This document shows, piece after piece, positions 1 to 7,934 of a DNA stretch of 19,490 nt; position 1 is the stretch's first letter; every line of letters starts with the position of its first letter. This DNA comes from JAWLGW01 sp964569055 (GTDB lineage: Bacteria; Planctomycetota; J058). The DNA is taken from positions 1 through 19,490 of the forward strand of contig CAZMSZ010000116.1 of NCBI GenBank assembly GCA_964569055.1. The letters are read 5' to 3'. The notes under the pieces were generated by a model. That model was not told the origin of the DNA and did no database searches. It saw only the letters and a list, made by a program, of their open reading frames with translations. Position numbers and translations under genes: made by a program.

Positions 1-1571
1 AGGAGCAGCGAGCGGGGGAAGCCGCGCTCGACGTCGAGGAAGAAGGCGGTGAGGTAGAGGGCGGCGGTGCTGGCCAGCACGATCTTCAGGATCTCGTAGT
101 GGTGGCCGAAGCTGATCACTCGGTTGAGGACGTTGAAGCCCTGGAGGGCGAAGAACACGGCGGCGTTGATCGCGGCGGCGGCGAGCAGGATCGTGGGGAG
201 CGGGTAGGGGAACACCTTGGCGCTGGGGCCGAAGCGGAGGGTGTGGGCCAGGAGGAAGGCGCCGGCGCCCAGGGCGGCGTAGGCCAGGGTGATCTTGAGG
301 CGGCGCGGGAGGTCTTCGCGGAAGCGGCTCCACCAGCTCGGGAACTGGCGGAACAGGCTCATCCAGAACACGCCCAGGATCACGAACAGGAAGCTGTGCA
401 CGATCAGGACGGCGCGGGAGTGGGTCGTCTGCTGGAGGGCCACGCTGGCGAGGACCGCCACCGCGGTGCCGCCGAAGCTGGTCTTGAGGATCTGACTGAG
501 GTCCAGCACGTTGAAGTAGCGGGCCACCACCTTGTGGCCGCTGAACAGGAAGAAGGCCGCGGTCTGGACCGGGACGAGGACCGCCAGGAGGAAGACGTAG
601 GAGCCGCGGTCGAGGCGGGCGAGGTCGAGGTCGAAGCGGAGCAGGAACGCGACCGAGAGCGAGGCCGCGACCAGGAGGGGGACCACGGCCAGGTGGAGGA
701 GGATGCCCGGGTTGCGGCGGATCGTCCCCAGGGGGAGGACGCCGAAGGCGGTCACGGTCAGGACCTGGCACAGGATCGCGAGGTCCTTGAAGAAGCCGCG
801 GGTGGCCACGTAGCGCTCGTCGACCTCGAGCTTCTTCGGGAGCAGCTCTTGGACGTAGAAGGCGTTGCGGTCGGCGCAGTCGAGCGGGTACAGCTCGGAC
901 TCGTTGCGGTAGAGGACCTGGTTGGGGCCCGCCACGCCCGGGGGCGTGGAGAGGATCCGGCGGAACGCCTCGGGGTAGGCGTCGGCGAAGGCGGGGTCCT
1001 CGGGGCGAGGGCCCACCACGCTCATGTCGCCGCGGAGAATGTTCCAGAGCTGGGGGAGCTCGTCGAGCTTGGTCCGCTCCAGGATCCGACCCAGCGGGGT
1101 CAGGCGGTGGTCGTAGCGGGCCGTGACCTTGTCGCCCCCGCGGACGGCGGCCGCCATCTTGCGGAACTTGAGGATCCGGAAGCGCCGGGCCCCAAAGCCG
1201 TAGCGCTCCTGGCTGAACAGCGCCGGGCCGGGCGAGGTCAGCTTGACCAGGGCCGCGATCAGGGCCAGCAGGGGGGCGCCCAGCACGATCGCGCTCAGGG
1301 CGAACGCCACGTCGAAGGCGCGCTTCCAGCGCGGCAGCGGCGGCGGCTCGAACGGCTCGAGCGCGGGCGGGGGCGGGGGCGCGGGCGGGGGCGGAGGCGC
1401 GGCCGGCGGCGGGGCCTCGGTCGGCATGGTCGCGGTGGCGAGCGTGCTCGGCTCGCTGGGCGCCGCGCTCGGCGCGACGAGCTCGGCCGCGACCAGCTCG
1501 GCGGGTTCGGCGGGAGCCGGCTCGGCCCGGGCGGTCGGCTCCTCGAGCTGCGAGCGCTGCTGGGGGCTCAC
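1..1571 (-). CDS. Sugar (phosphoglycosyl) transferase with C-terminal membrane modules, partial
   Basis: Bacterial sugar transferase that would attach a sugar phosphate from a nucleotide sugar to a polyprenyl phosphate in the inner membrane. About 523 codons are visible and the C-terminus lies beyond the left edge. Residues 1-80 are an Ala/Pro/Glu-rich linker. A membrane helix follows at about 85-107, then the catalytic domain with FRILKFRKM, the motif LDELPQLWNILRGDMS (Met 183) and VVGPRPE. After about residue 280 come two successive hydrophobic modules (about 283-400 and 420-523). Each has an LRFD/LRFG motif and resembles the N-terminal membrane part of CapD-type proteins. The GTG start overlaps the aminotransferase stop as GTGA; an ATG at 1427 (residue 49) is the alternative start. 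This domain order is the reverse of WbaP/CpsE, where membrane helices precede the catalytic domain. A CapD-like Rossmann domain may follow outside the window (inference). Confidence 0.85.
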   Translation of the reverse strand, partial: MSPQQRSQLEEPTARAEPAPAEPAELVAAELVAPSAAPSEPSTLATATMPTEAPPPAAPPPPPAPPPPPALEPFEPPPLPRWKRAFDVAFALSAIVLGAPLLALIAALVKLTSPGPALFSQERYGFGARRFRILKFRKMAAAVRGGDKVTARYDHRLTPLGRILERTKLDELPQLWNILRGDMSVVGPRPEDPAFADAYPEAFRRILSTPPGVAGPNQVLYRNESELYPLDCADRNAFYVQELLPKKLEVDERYVATRGFFKDLAILCQVLTVTAFGVLPLGTIRRNPGILLHLAVVPLLVAASLSVAFLLRFDLDLARLDRGSYVFLLAVLVPVQTAAFFLFSGHKVVARYFNVLDLSQILKTSFGGTAVAVLASVALQQTTHSRAVLIVHSFLFVILGVFWMSLFRQFPSWWSRFREDLPRRLKITLAYAALGAGAFLLAHTLRFGPSAKVFPYPLPTILLAAAAINAAVFFALQGFNVLNRVISFGHHYEILKIVLASTAALYLTAFFLDVERGFPRSLL

Positions 1572-2779
1572 GCCGGCCCGCCCTGCAGCGCGTCCACCAG
1601 CGCGCTCACGACCCGCTCCACCGCGGCCTCACCCATGGCGGGGAAGAACGGGAGCGTCAGGACCCGCGCGCTGTAGCGCTCGGCCGTGGCCCACTCGCCG
1701 CGCGCCGAGGGGGCGTAGCCGCTGAAGGCCGGCAGGAGCGGGTAGTGGATCGAGGTCTGCACGCCGCGCGCCCGCAGGCGGTCCATGAGCGCGGCGCGGG
1801 CCGGACCCTCCACCCCGTCCGGGAGGAGGACCGGGAAGATGTGCGGCGGGACCTCCGCCCAGGCCTCGGCGCTGAAGCCGGGCGGAGGGGCGGCGAACGG
1901 GACCTCGAGCTCGGGGAGCGCCTCGGCCAGGCGGGCGCGGTAGCGGACCGCGAGCGCGCGGCGGGCCTCGAGCTCGCCCGGGAGGCGAGCCAGGCGCTCG
2001 AGGGCGATCGCCGCGCGCAGCTCGTCCCAGCGGTAGTTCAAGCCGGGCTCGGCCACGTCGTAGGTGTGCGCGTGGCCGCGGTGGCGGTCGAGGGTGTGGG
2101 TCGTCATGCCGTGGCTGCGCAGCCGGCGCAGGCGCGTGGCCAGCTCGGGGTCGCGCACCGCCAGCGCGCCGCCCTCGCCCACCGCCAGGTTCTTGTTGGA
2201 GAAGAAGCTGAACGCGCCCAAGGCCCCTAGCGTGCCGCAGGCGCCCCAGGGGGTGGGGGTCACGCAGGCGTGGGCCGCGTCCTCGACCACGTCGACCTCG
2301 GCCTGCTCGGCCCAGGCGAGGAGCGGCTCCACCCGGCAGGGGTAGCCGGCGTAGTGGACCGGGATCACCGCCCGCGTGCGCGGGGTGCGGACGCGCTCGA
2401 GCGACTCGAGCGAGAGGTTGGGCTCGCCGAGGCTGGCCACGTCGGCGAACACCGGGGTCGCGCCCACCGCCACGACCACGTTGGCGGCCGCGGCGAAGGT
2501 CAGCGCGGGGACGATCACCTCGTCGCCCGGACCGAGCTCGAGGGCTCGCAGCGCCAGGTGCAGGGCGGCGGTGCCCGAGGCCACGGCCACCACCTGCTCG
2601 ACCCCCAGGGCCTGCGCGAACGCCTCCTCGAAGCGGGCCACCCGCGCCCCCGCGGTGATCCAGCCCGAGGCCAGCACCTCGTCGGCCGCCCGGCGGTCGG
2701 CCTCGCTGAAGCCGAGCTCGAACAAGGGGAGCGTCGGCGCGCCGGGCTCGCTCGTGGTCATGGGGCTGGGCGCGCTCAC
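1568..2779 (-). CDS. DegT/DnrJ/EryC1/StrS-family sugar aminotransferase
   Basis: PLP-dependent aminotransferase of the nucleotide-sugar type, which converts a 4-keto (or 3-keto) sugar nucleotide to the amino sugar in the cytoplasm. It is about 403 residues, normal for the family. Visible motifs are SGTAALHLAL (phosphate binding), PALTFAAAAN, VEDAAHA (the Asp that contacts the PLP ring nitrogen) and SFFSNKNLAVGEGG with the Schiff-base lysine at about residue 196. RSHGMTT and LNYRWDELRAA are also typical. The GTG at 2779 overlaps the upstream stop as GTGA. The ATG at 2761 is nearly as good, and neither has a clear Shine-Dalgarno. Its place between the nucleotidyltransferase and the sugar transferase, in an operon begun by a 4,6-dehydratase, suggests a 4-keto-6-deoxy substrate (inference). 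It could be LegC/PglE-like, but specificity cannot be read from sequence. Confidence 0.92.
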   Translation of the reverse strand: MSAPSPMTTSEPGAPTLPLFELGFSEADRRAADEVLASGWITAGARVARFEEAFAQALGVEQVVAVASGTAALHLALRALELGPGDEVIVPALTFAAAANVVVAVGATPVFADVASLGEPNLSLESLERVRTPRTRAVIPVHYAGYPCRVEPLLAWAEQAEVDVVEDAAHACVTPTPWGACGTLGALGAFSFFSNKNLAVGEGGALAVRDPELATRLRRLRSHGMTTHTLDRHRGHAHTYDVAEPGLNYRWDELRAAIALERLARLPGELEARRALAVRYRARLAEALPELEVPFAAPPPGFSAEAWAEVPPHIFPVLLPDGVEGPARAALMDRLRARGVQTSIHYPLLPAFSGYAPSARGEWATAERYSARVLTLPFFPAMGEAAVERVVSALVDALQGGPA

Positions 2780-3510
2780 TGCGGCTGGCTCGTGGCCGCG
2801 CGGGGAGCGGGCAGGAACTGGCTGGGGTCGGCCTCGAAGCACTCGATCGCCCGGGCGTAGTCCTCGGGGCTGCCGATGTCGAACCAGATCCCGTGGTGCG
2901 CGTAGGTCGCCACGCGCTCGCCCTCGCGCAGGAGCTCGAGGATCAGCTCGTCGAAGCCCATGGGGCGTTCGAGGGGGATCCGCTCGAGCACGCGCGGCTC
3001 GATCGCGTACACGCCCATGCTGACGGTGAACGACAGCTCGGGCTTCTCCTGGAACCCTCGCACGCGCCCGCTGGCGTCGGGCTCGACCACCCCCAGCGCC
3101 AGCCGGACCGGCTTGGTGTACGTCGCCAGGGTCAGCGCGGCGCCCTCGCGGCGGTGGTGCGCCATGAGCTCGCGGTGGGAGAGGTCGGTGAGGAGGTCGC
3201 CGTTCATGACGAGGAGCGTCTCGTCGACCGCGCCCAACAGGCGCAACGGGCCGACCGTGCCCAGCGGCGCGGGCTCGACCGTGTAGTCGATCGTCAGGCC
3301 GTACTTCTCGCCCGAGCCGAAGAAGGCCATGACCAGCTCGGCCATGTGCCCGGTGGCGAGCGTCGCGCGCTCGAAGCCGGCCCGCTCGAGCTGGAGCAGG
3401 TTGATCTCCAGGATCGGGCGGTCGCCCATGGGGACCAGCGGCTTGGGGAGCGTGGCCGTGTAGGGGTAGAGCCGCCGACCCGCGCCGCCCGCCAGGATCA
3501 CCGCGCGCAC
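2776..3510 (-). CDS. Sugar-1-phosphate nucleotidyltransferase
   Basis: Cytoplasmic enzyme that joins a sugar-1-phosphate to an NTP to make an NDP-sugar. The 244-residue protein opens with MRAVILAGGAGRRLYPYT followed by LPKPLVPMGDRPIL, the nucleotide-binding loop of the NTP_transferase family. VMNGDLLTDL carries the metal-binding Asp, and FQEKP and WFDIGSPEDY lie further on. There is no hexapeptide-repeat or acyltransferase tail, so it is not GlmU-like. Overall it most resembles the catalytic half of PtmE/RfbA/ManC-like proteins. The GTG start sits one base after the stop of the dehydratase gene, and its own stop overlaps the aminotransferase GTG, so it is mid-operon. Pairing with a LegB-like dehydratase recalls the GDP-GlcNAc route to legionaminic acid in Campylobacter, but no other leg gene is visible. 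GDP versus UDP or dTDP use is unresolved. Confidence 0.92.
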   Translation of the reverse strand: MRAVILAGGAGRRLYPYTATLPKPLVPMGDRPILEINLLQLERAGFERATLATGHMAELVMAFFGSGEKYGLTIDYTVEPAPLGTVGPLRLLGAVDETLLVMNGDLLTDLSHRELMAHHRREGAALTLATYTKPVRLALGVVEPDASGRVRGFQEKPELSFTVSMGVYAIEPRVLERIPLERPMGFDELILELLREGERVATYAHHGIWFDIGSPEDYARAIECFEADPSQFLPAPRAATSQPQ

Positions 3511-3511
3511 G

Positions 3512-4516
3512 TCACACCCCGTAGCTCACGGTCTGGCGCGGGCGCAGGCCGGCGTCCGCGCGGGCCAGCTCGCCGCGCACGTGCTCGATCACGCGGGCCA
3601 GGCCGGCCTCGAGCGGGACCTCGGGCCGCCAGCCCAGGAGCTGGGCCGCCTTGCTGGCCTCGCCCAGGAGGAGCTCGACCTCGCTGTTGGCCGGGCGGAG
3701 GCGCTCCTCGGCGGTCCGCACCTCGAGCTCGGGGCGGCCGAGCTGGGCCAGCACCGCCTCCACCAGCTCGCCGATCGAGACCGAGCGGCCGGTCGCCAGG
3801 TTGATCGTCTCGCCCGCGATCCCGGGCGCGCTCCCGGCCAGCGCGAAGCCGCGCGCGGTGTCCCCCACGAAGCACAGGTCGCGCCGCGGCGAGAGCGCGC
3901 CCAGCTCGATCACCCCGTCCTCGCGGGCCAGGGCCTGCGTCACGATCGTGGGCAGCACCGCCCGGCGCGACTGGCGCGGGCCGTAGGTGTTGAACGGGCG
4001 GACCACCACCACCGGCAAGCCGAAGCTGCGGTGGTAGCTGAGGGCGAGCTGGTCGGCGGCGACCTTGCTCGCGGCGTAGGGCGACTGGGGGCGCAGCGGG
4101 TGCGCCTCGTCCATGGGGGTGTACTGCGCGGTGCCGTAGACCTCGCTGGTCGAGGCGAGGACCACCCGCGCGCCGGCGGCACGCGCGGCCTCGAGCACGT
4201 TGAGCGTCCCCCTCACGTTCACGTCGAGGTACGAGCGCGGCGCGCGATACGAGTAAGGGATCCCGATCAGCGCGGCCAGGTGGAACACCACCTCGCGGCC
4301 CGTCAGCAGCTCGCGCACCTGCTCGGCGTCGCGCACGTCGCCGAGGACGACCTCGACCGCGTCGCGCAAGGTTGGCCTGAGCTCGTCCAGGAGACCCGCC
4401 CGGCCCGTCGAGCCGTAGCGCGCCAGCGCCCGAACCTGCCACCCGTCCTCGACCAGCCGCTCGACCAGGTGGCTGCCGATGAAGCCCCCCGCACCCGTGA
4501 CGACACAAGTCTTCAC
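3512..4516 (-). CDS. legB: NAD-dependent sugar-nucleotide 4,6-dehydratase, LegB-like
   Basis: Extended short-chain dehydrogenase that removes water from an NDP-sugar to give the 4-keto-6-deoxy form, the committed step before C4 amination. It is 334 residues from a GTG at 4516, which follows a run of six G with a 4-base gap. The open frame continues upstream to 4567, but that part is not Rossmann-like. Visible are TGAGGFIGSH (NAD-binding GxxGxxG at residues 8-14), FHLAALIGIPYSY, STSEVYGTAQYTP and SPYAASK (catalytic Tyr 147, Lys 151), followed by RPFNTYGPRQSRRAVLPTI and LGALSPRRDL. The IPYSYRAP, GTAQY and RQSRRAV signatures match the LegB family better than RmlB or GalE. It is the first gene of the minus-strand operon, behind a good sigma-70-like promoter. 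The exact nucleotide carrier is not known. Confidence 0.88.
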   Translation of the reverse strand: MKTCVVTGAGGFIGSHLVERLVEDGWQVRALARYGSTGRAGLLDELRPTLRDAVEVVLGDVRDAEQVRELLTGREVVFHLAALIGIPYSYRAPRSYLDVNVRGTLNVLEAARAAGARVVLASTSEVYGTAQYTPMDEAHPLRPQSPYAASKVAADQLALSYHRSFGLPVVVVRPFNTYGPRQSRRAVLPTIVTQALAREDGVIELGALSPRRDLCFVGDTARGFALAGSAPGIAGETINLATGRSVSIGELVEAVLAQLGRPELEVRTAEERLRPANSEVELLLGEASKAAQLLGWRPEVPLEAGLARVIEHVRGELARADAGLRPRQTVSYGV

Positions 4517-4543
4517 TGCGCCCCCCGGTTGCGAGCGAGCGCG

Positions 4544-4599
4544 GAAGGGGCGAGCCCCCCTTCTCAAGATCGCACTCGTCGGGTCGACCCCTCGGGTCG
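4544..4599 (-). promoter_or_regulatory. Leader of the legB operon with two inverted repeats
   Basis: The predicted leader contains a 7-base-pair stem, GAAGGGG (4544-4550) with CCCCTTC (4557-4563) around a 6-base loop. Near the predicted transcript start, CGACCC (4585-4590) pairs with GGGTCG (4594-4599). The second repeat overlaps a perfect GGGTCGACCC palindrome at 4581-4590. They could be a leader hairpin and an operator respectively. Neither has a T-tract, so intrinsic termination is unlikely. Confidence 0.3.
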
Positions 4600-4605
4600 G
4601 CGGCG

Positions 4606-4634
4606 AAGGTAGACGATTGGCCTTGGCGGGTCAA
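4606..4634 (-). promoter_or_regulatory. Sigma-70-like promoter of the nucleotide-sugar operon
   Basis: On the minus strand a -35 TTGACC (4634-4629) and a -10 TACCTT (4611-4606) are separated by exactly 17 bases. Transcription would begin near 4599, giving a leader of about 83 bases before the GTG at 4516. It lies back to back with a plus-strand promoter about 30 bases away. Confidence 0.65.
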
Positions 4635-4660
4635 GGACGTCCCATGGCCGCTGTTTGAGC

Positions 4661-4690
4661 TTGCGCTGGTCCTCGGGACTGGTCTATTGT
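4661..4690 (+). promoter_or_regulatory. Sigma-70-like promoter of the polysaccharide export operon
   Basis: TTGCGC (4661-4666) and TATTGT (4685-4690) are separated by 18 bases. TATTGT is one of the most AT-rich hexamers in this GC-rich stretch. The transcript would start near 4697, with a leader of about 48 bases before the ATG at 4745. Confidence 0.55.
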
Positions 4691-4744
4691 CTCGCGCGCG
4701 CTCGCCCGGCGCGGGCGCGCCGATCGGTCGAGGACGCTGGAAGA

Positions 4745-5782
4745 ATGGTCTCGGTGCGGTGCAACGGAGCGGCGGGGAGGGCGCTGTGCGCGCTCCTGCT
4801 CGCGGTATGTGCGGGCGGCTGCGCGGGCGCCGAGGTCAACGAGCGGGCCGCCGATCAGCTCGAGCCGCCGGTGACCGAGGCCATGCGCGGGCTCCTGAGC
4901 GCGAGCCTCCAGACGCTGTTGGCGCCGGGTGAGGAGTATCGTCTGGGTCCGGGGGACCTGATCGAGGTCGCGATCTACGACCTCTCGCAGCCCGAGCCGA
5001 CCCGGGTCGAGGTCGAGCTCGACGCCAAGGGGCGAGTGGACCTCCCGCTCCTGGGCGCGGTCGAGGCCAGCGACCGGACCCGGGCCGAGCTGGCGGCCGA
5101 GGTCGAGCTGGCGCTCGCCCGCGACTACCTCAACGACCCGCGGGTGGTGGTCCAGATCGAGGAGCACCGCAGCCAGCGGATCGCGGTCATGGGGGCGGTG
5201 GCCGAGCCCGGGATCAAGGTGGTCCGCACCAACCAGGTCACCCTCGCCCAGGCCCTGGCGCTCGCGGGCGGGCTGAGCGAGGAGGCGGGGTTTCGGGCCA
5301 CCGTCCAGCGCGGGGTCGAGTGGGGCGGCGAGGACTACGACGGGCCGCGCGTGCTGGAGGTCGACCTCGAGGCCCTGAGCCGGGGCGACGGCAGCCAGGA
5401 CGTGGTGGTCCGCCCGGGTGACCTGGTCACGGTCGAGGTGGCGGCGCGGTTCTTCGTGACGGGCTACGTGGAGAAGCCGGGCGAGTTCCGGCTCGACCGC
5501 CGCCGCACCGTGCTCGACGCGGTGGCGCTCGCGGGGGGCCTCCTCTCTCCCGAGGCCTCGCCTTCGCTCACCCGGATCCGCCGGCGCGGCGCGCGCGGCG
5601 AGGTGCACTTCCTCGAGATCGACCTCGAGGCGGTGCTCGAGGGGGAGTCGGAGGACCTCGAGCTCCAGCCGGGCGACAAGCTGGAGATCCGCCAGGGCGT
5701 CGTGCGGGGGATCGCCCTGGGCTTCTACAACGCGGTGCGCGGGATCGTGTCCTTTGGCTACAACCTCGCCTCGCTCTTCTGA
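4745..5782 (+). CDS. Wza-like outer-membrane polysaccharide export lipoprotein
   Basis: Outer-membrane channel for exopolysaccharide, 345 residues. The ATG at 4745 gives a signal peptide ending at a lipobox with Cys 26 (AGGC). The frame is open from 4655, but only this start puts the signal peptide at the N-terminus. The poly_export domain follows (YRLGPGDLIEVAIYDLSQPE, then a long helix ending in RDYLNDPRVVVQI), with two SLBB-type segments recognisable as VMGAVAEPGIKVV and FVTGYVEKPGEFRL. The last 25 residues (GIALGFYNAVRGIVSFGYN region) form a likely amphipathic helix, which in Wza builds the outer-membrane pore. It is the first gene of the plus-strand operon, with the co-polymerase/kinase starting 22 bases after its stop. 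That pairing is typical of Wzy-dependent systems. Confidence 0.93.
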   Translation: MVSVRCNGAAGRALCALLLAVCAGGCAGAEVNERAADQLEPPVTEAMRGLLSASLQTLLAPGEEYRLGPGDLIEVAIYDLSQPEPTRVEVELDAKGRVDLPLLGAVEASDRTRAELAAEVELALARDYLNDPRVVVQIEEHRSQRIAVMGAVAEPGIKVVRTNQVTLAQALALAGGLSEEAGFRATVQRGVEWGGEDYDGPRVLEVDLEALSRGDGSQDVVVRPGDLVTVEVAARFFVTGYVEKPGEFRLDRRRTVLDAVALAGGLLSPEASPSLTRIRRRGARGEVHFLEIDLEAVLEGESEDLELQPGDKLEIRQGVVRGIALGFYNAVRGIVSFGYNLASLF

Positions 5783-5804
5783 CCCGCGGCCGTTGAACGG
5801 GCCC

Positions 5805-7934
5805 GTGTCCGCGCCGAGCACGGCGCGGCCGAGCTCCCTCGCGGGCGGACAGCCCCGCGAGGTGCACGTCACCGAGTACCTGGCCGTGATCGCCGCCCGG
5901 CGCTGGTTCCTGGTGGCGGTGTTCCTGCTGGTGGTCGGCGGGGCAGCCGCCTACACCTACGCGCAGATCCCGATCTACGAGGCCGGCGCGCTGGTGCTGA
6001 TCGAGCCCAAGCAGATCAACGTCACCAACGTCCAGGACCTCTACGACCCGACCGGGGGCTCGACCCGCGAGTACTACACCACCCAGTTCCGGCTGCTCAC
6101 CTCGCGGCGGATCGCCGAGCCGGTGCACCAGGAGCTCGGCCTCGAGCGGTCGATCGGCGTCGACGGCCTGATGCGCAACATAGTGGTCGACCCGCTCAAG
6201 AACTCGCGCCTGGTGCGGGTCGGGTACCGCTCGACCGACCCGGTCCTGGCGGCCAAGGTCGCCAACGCGCTGGTCGAGAGCTACGTGCGCGACACCCGTC
6301 AGCGCTCGCTCGGGATCAACGCCGCGGGCCTGGCCCAGCTGCGCGAGCAGGCCAAGGCGCTGCGGGCCAAGGTCGAGCGCACCGCCGAGGAGCTGGAGGC
6401 CTTCAAGGGCCGGCGCAGCTATCCGGTCCTCGACCAGCCCGAGCTGCGCTTCGCCGCCCGCTTGCAGGTCCTCGACGGCCAGCTGGCCGACGCCCGCAAC
6501 AAGCTGGTGTGGGCCGAGGCCGAGCTCAGGAGCGCGGCGCTCCAGCCGCTCGAGCCCGGGCCGGAGCTGCTGGGCGTCGAGCGCCAGCTGAGCGCGCTGC
6601 AGGAGGAGCGCGCGCGCCTGGCCGTGGCGTTCAAGCACAAGCACCCCCGCCTGAACGCGCTCGACGCGCAGCTGGCGCTCCTGCGCGAGCAGCACAAAGT
6701 CCTGACGGCGCAGGCGCAGGAGGCCGCGCGAGAGGCGGCCCGGGCCCGGGTGGCGGCGATCCGCGAGGTGGAGCGCTCGATCCTGGCCGAGATCGAGCGC
6801 GAGTCACGGGCCACGATCGAGGCCGGCCAAGACGCCACCGCCTTCAAGCTCCTCACCCAGGCCTACGAGTCCGCGCTCGAGACCTACCAGCAGGTGATCG
6901 CCCGGGTGAACGAGATCGACCTCGCGGCCAAGGCGGGCAGCAAGGACACCAACGTGTTCGTGATCGAGCAGGCGCAGATCCCGGGCACGCCGGTCGAGCC
7001 CGACGTCCGCAAGAACCTGCTGCTGGGCGTGGTGATCGGGCTGTTGGGCGGGATCGCCTGCTGCTTCGTGATCGACTACCTCGACCGGAGCATCAAGGGA
7101 CGCGAGGACGTGGAGCGCCGCCTGGGCGTCACGGTGCTGGGGCACGTGCCCGCGGTCGACGCCGCCGGCCGCCTGGTGGTGACCGCCCACCCCCCGCCCG
7201 GGTCCATGCTGGCCGAGGCGTTCCGCGCGATCCGCACCGCGATCAGCTTCGGCAACTGGAACGGCAGCGCGCCCGGTCCGCGGGCCCTGCTGGTGACGAG
7301 CGCCCTCCCGGGCGACGGCAAGACGCTCGTCAGCGCCAACCTCGCGGTGGCCCTGGCCCAGCTCGGCAAGCGCGTGATCCTGGTCGACACCGACCTGCGC
7401 AATCCGAACGTGCACCGGGTGTTCGGGCTGGAGCGCCAGCACGAGCGCGGGCTGAGCACGCTGCTGGCCGAGGGGGTCGACGGCCTCGACCAGGCGCTGG
7501 AGCCGGTCCCCGAGCTGCCCAGCCTGTGCCTGCTGCCGGCCGGGCCCAAGCCGCCCAACCCCGCCGACCTGCTCAACGGCGAGGCCATGCGCGAGCTGGT
7601 GCGGCGCTGCCAGGGGCGCTGCGACTGGCTGATCTTCGACTCGGCCCCCACGTCGGTCGCCGACCCCGTGATCCTCTCGACGGTGGTGCCCCAGGTGCTG
7701 CTGGTGGTGCGCACCTACACCACGCCCTGGGACCTGGCGCAGCGCGCCTGCCAGGCGCTGACCGAGATCGGCGGGCGGGTGTTCGGGGTGGTCCTCAACG
7801 ACGTCGACCTCCCCACGCAGGTCGGCCGCCCCGGCTACGGCTATGGCTACGGCTACGGCTATCGCTACGGAGGGCACGCCAACGGCCGGGCCGCGGAGGC
7901 GGAGGTCGCGCCGCGCGAGCTCGGTCGGGCGTGA
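5805..7934 (+). CDS. Wzc-like polysaccharide co-polymerase with BY-kinase domain
   Basis: Inner-membrane chain-length regulator fused to a bacterial tyrosine kinase, 709 residues. A Wzz domain with TM1 at about 33-54 leads into a long periplasmic coiled-coil segment. The proline-rich PGTPVEPDVRKN and TM2 (about 404-426) precede the cytoplasmic kinase. The kinase has Walker A SALPGDGKT (Lys 506), Walker A' VILVDTDLRNP (Asp 528, Asp 530) and Walker B WLIFDSAP (Asp 612). Tyrosines 678, 680, 682, 684, 686 and 688 form a Gly-Tyr ladder, the expected autophosphorylation cluster. Start choice is weak: GTG at 5805 is preferred because it does not overlap the previous gene, but TTG at 5754 or 5793 is possible and no clear Shine-Dalgarno decides. 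Its stop overlaps the next gene as GTGA. Cycles of tail phosphorylation are known to control polymer length in this family. Confidence 0.93.
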   Translation: MSAPSTARPSSLAGGQPREVHVTEYLAVIAARRWFLVAVFLLVVGGAAAYTYAQIPIYEAGALVLIEPKQINVTNVQDLYDPTGGSTREYYTTQFRLLTSRRIAEPVHQELGLERSIGVDGLMRNIVVDPLKNSRLVRVGYRSTDPVLAAKVANALVESYVRDTRQRSLGINAAGLAQLREQAKALRAKVERTAEELEAFKGRRSYPVLDQPELRFAARLQVLDGQLADARNKLVWAEAELRSAALQPLEPGPELLGVERQLSALQEERARLAVAFKHKHPRLNALDAQLALLREQHKVLTAQAQEAAREAARARVAAIREVERSILAEIERESRATIEAGQDATAFKLLTQAYESALETYQQVIARVNEIDLAAKAGSKDTNVFVIEQAQIPGTPVEPDVRKNLLLGVVIGLLGGIACCFVIDYLDRSIKGREDVERRLGVTVLGHVPAVDAAGRLVVTAHPPPGSMLAEAFRAIRTAISFGNWNGSAPGPRALLVTSALPGDGKTLVSANLAVALAQLGKRVILVDTDLRNPNVHRVFGLERQHERGLSTLLAEGVDGLDQALEPVPELPSLCLLPAGPKPPNPADLLNGEAMRELVRRCQGRCDWLIFDSAPTSVADPVILSTVVPQVLLVVRTYTTPWDLAQRACQALTEIGGRVFGVVLNDVDLPTQVGRPGYGYGYGYGYRYGGHANGRAAEAEVAPRELGRA

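Noticed and set aside
300..345. Apparent frameshift in the sugar transferase gene between the two membrane modules
   Set aside because: Re-reading bases 301-360 showed the frame is continuous (SLFRQFPSWWSRFRED); the apparent shift was a reading error.
1366..1400. GGGGGCGCGGGC-type repeats in the sugar transferase linker as a mobile or regulatory repeat
   Set aside because: They simply encode a Pro/Ala linker in the transferase N-terminus.
99..1676. Long plus-strand open frame opposite the sugar transferase
   Set aside because: Low-complexity Gly/Arg/Glu/Val-rich translation with no domain; the minus strand carries clear sugar transferase motifs. Long antisense frames are expected at this GC content.
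4544..4563. Hairpin upstream of legB as an intrinsic terminator or riboswitch
   Set aside because: No T-tract and too short for a known riboswitch; kept only as a leader inverted repeat.
6509..7930. Upstream extension of the polymerase frame
   Set aside because: The region is the kinase gene read in another frame, Arg/Ala/Gly-rich. Membrane-protein character begins only after the GTG at 7931.
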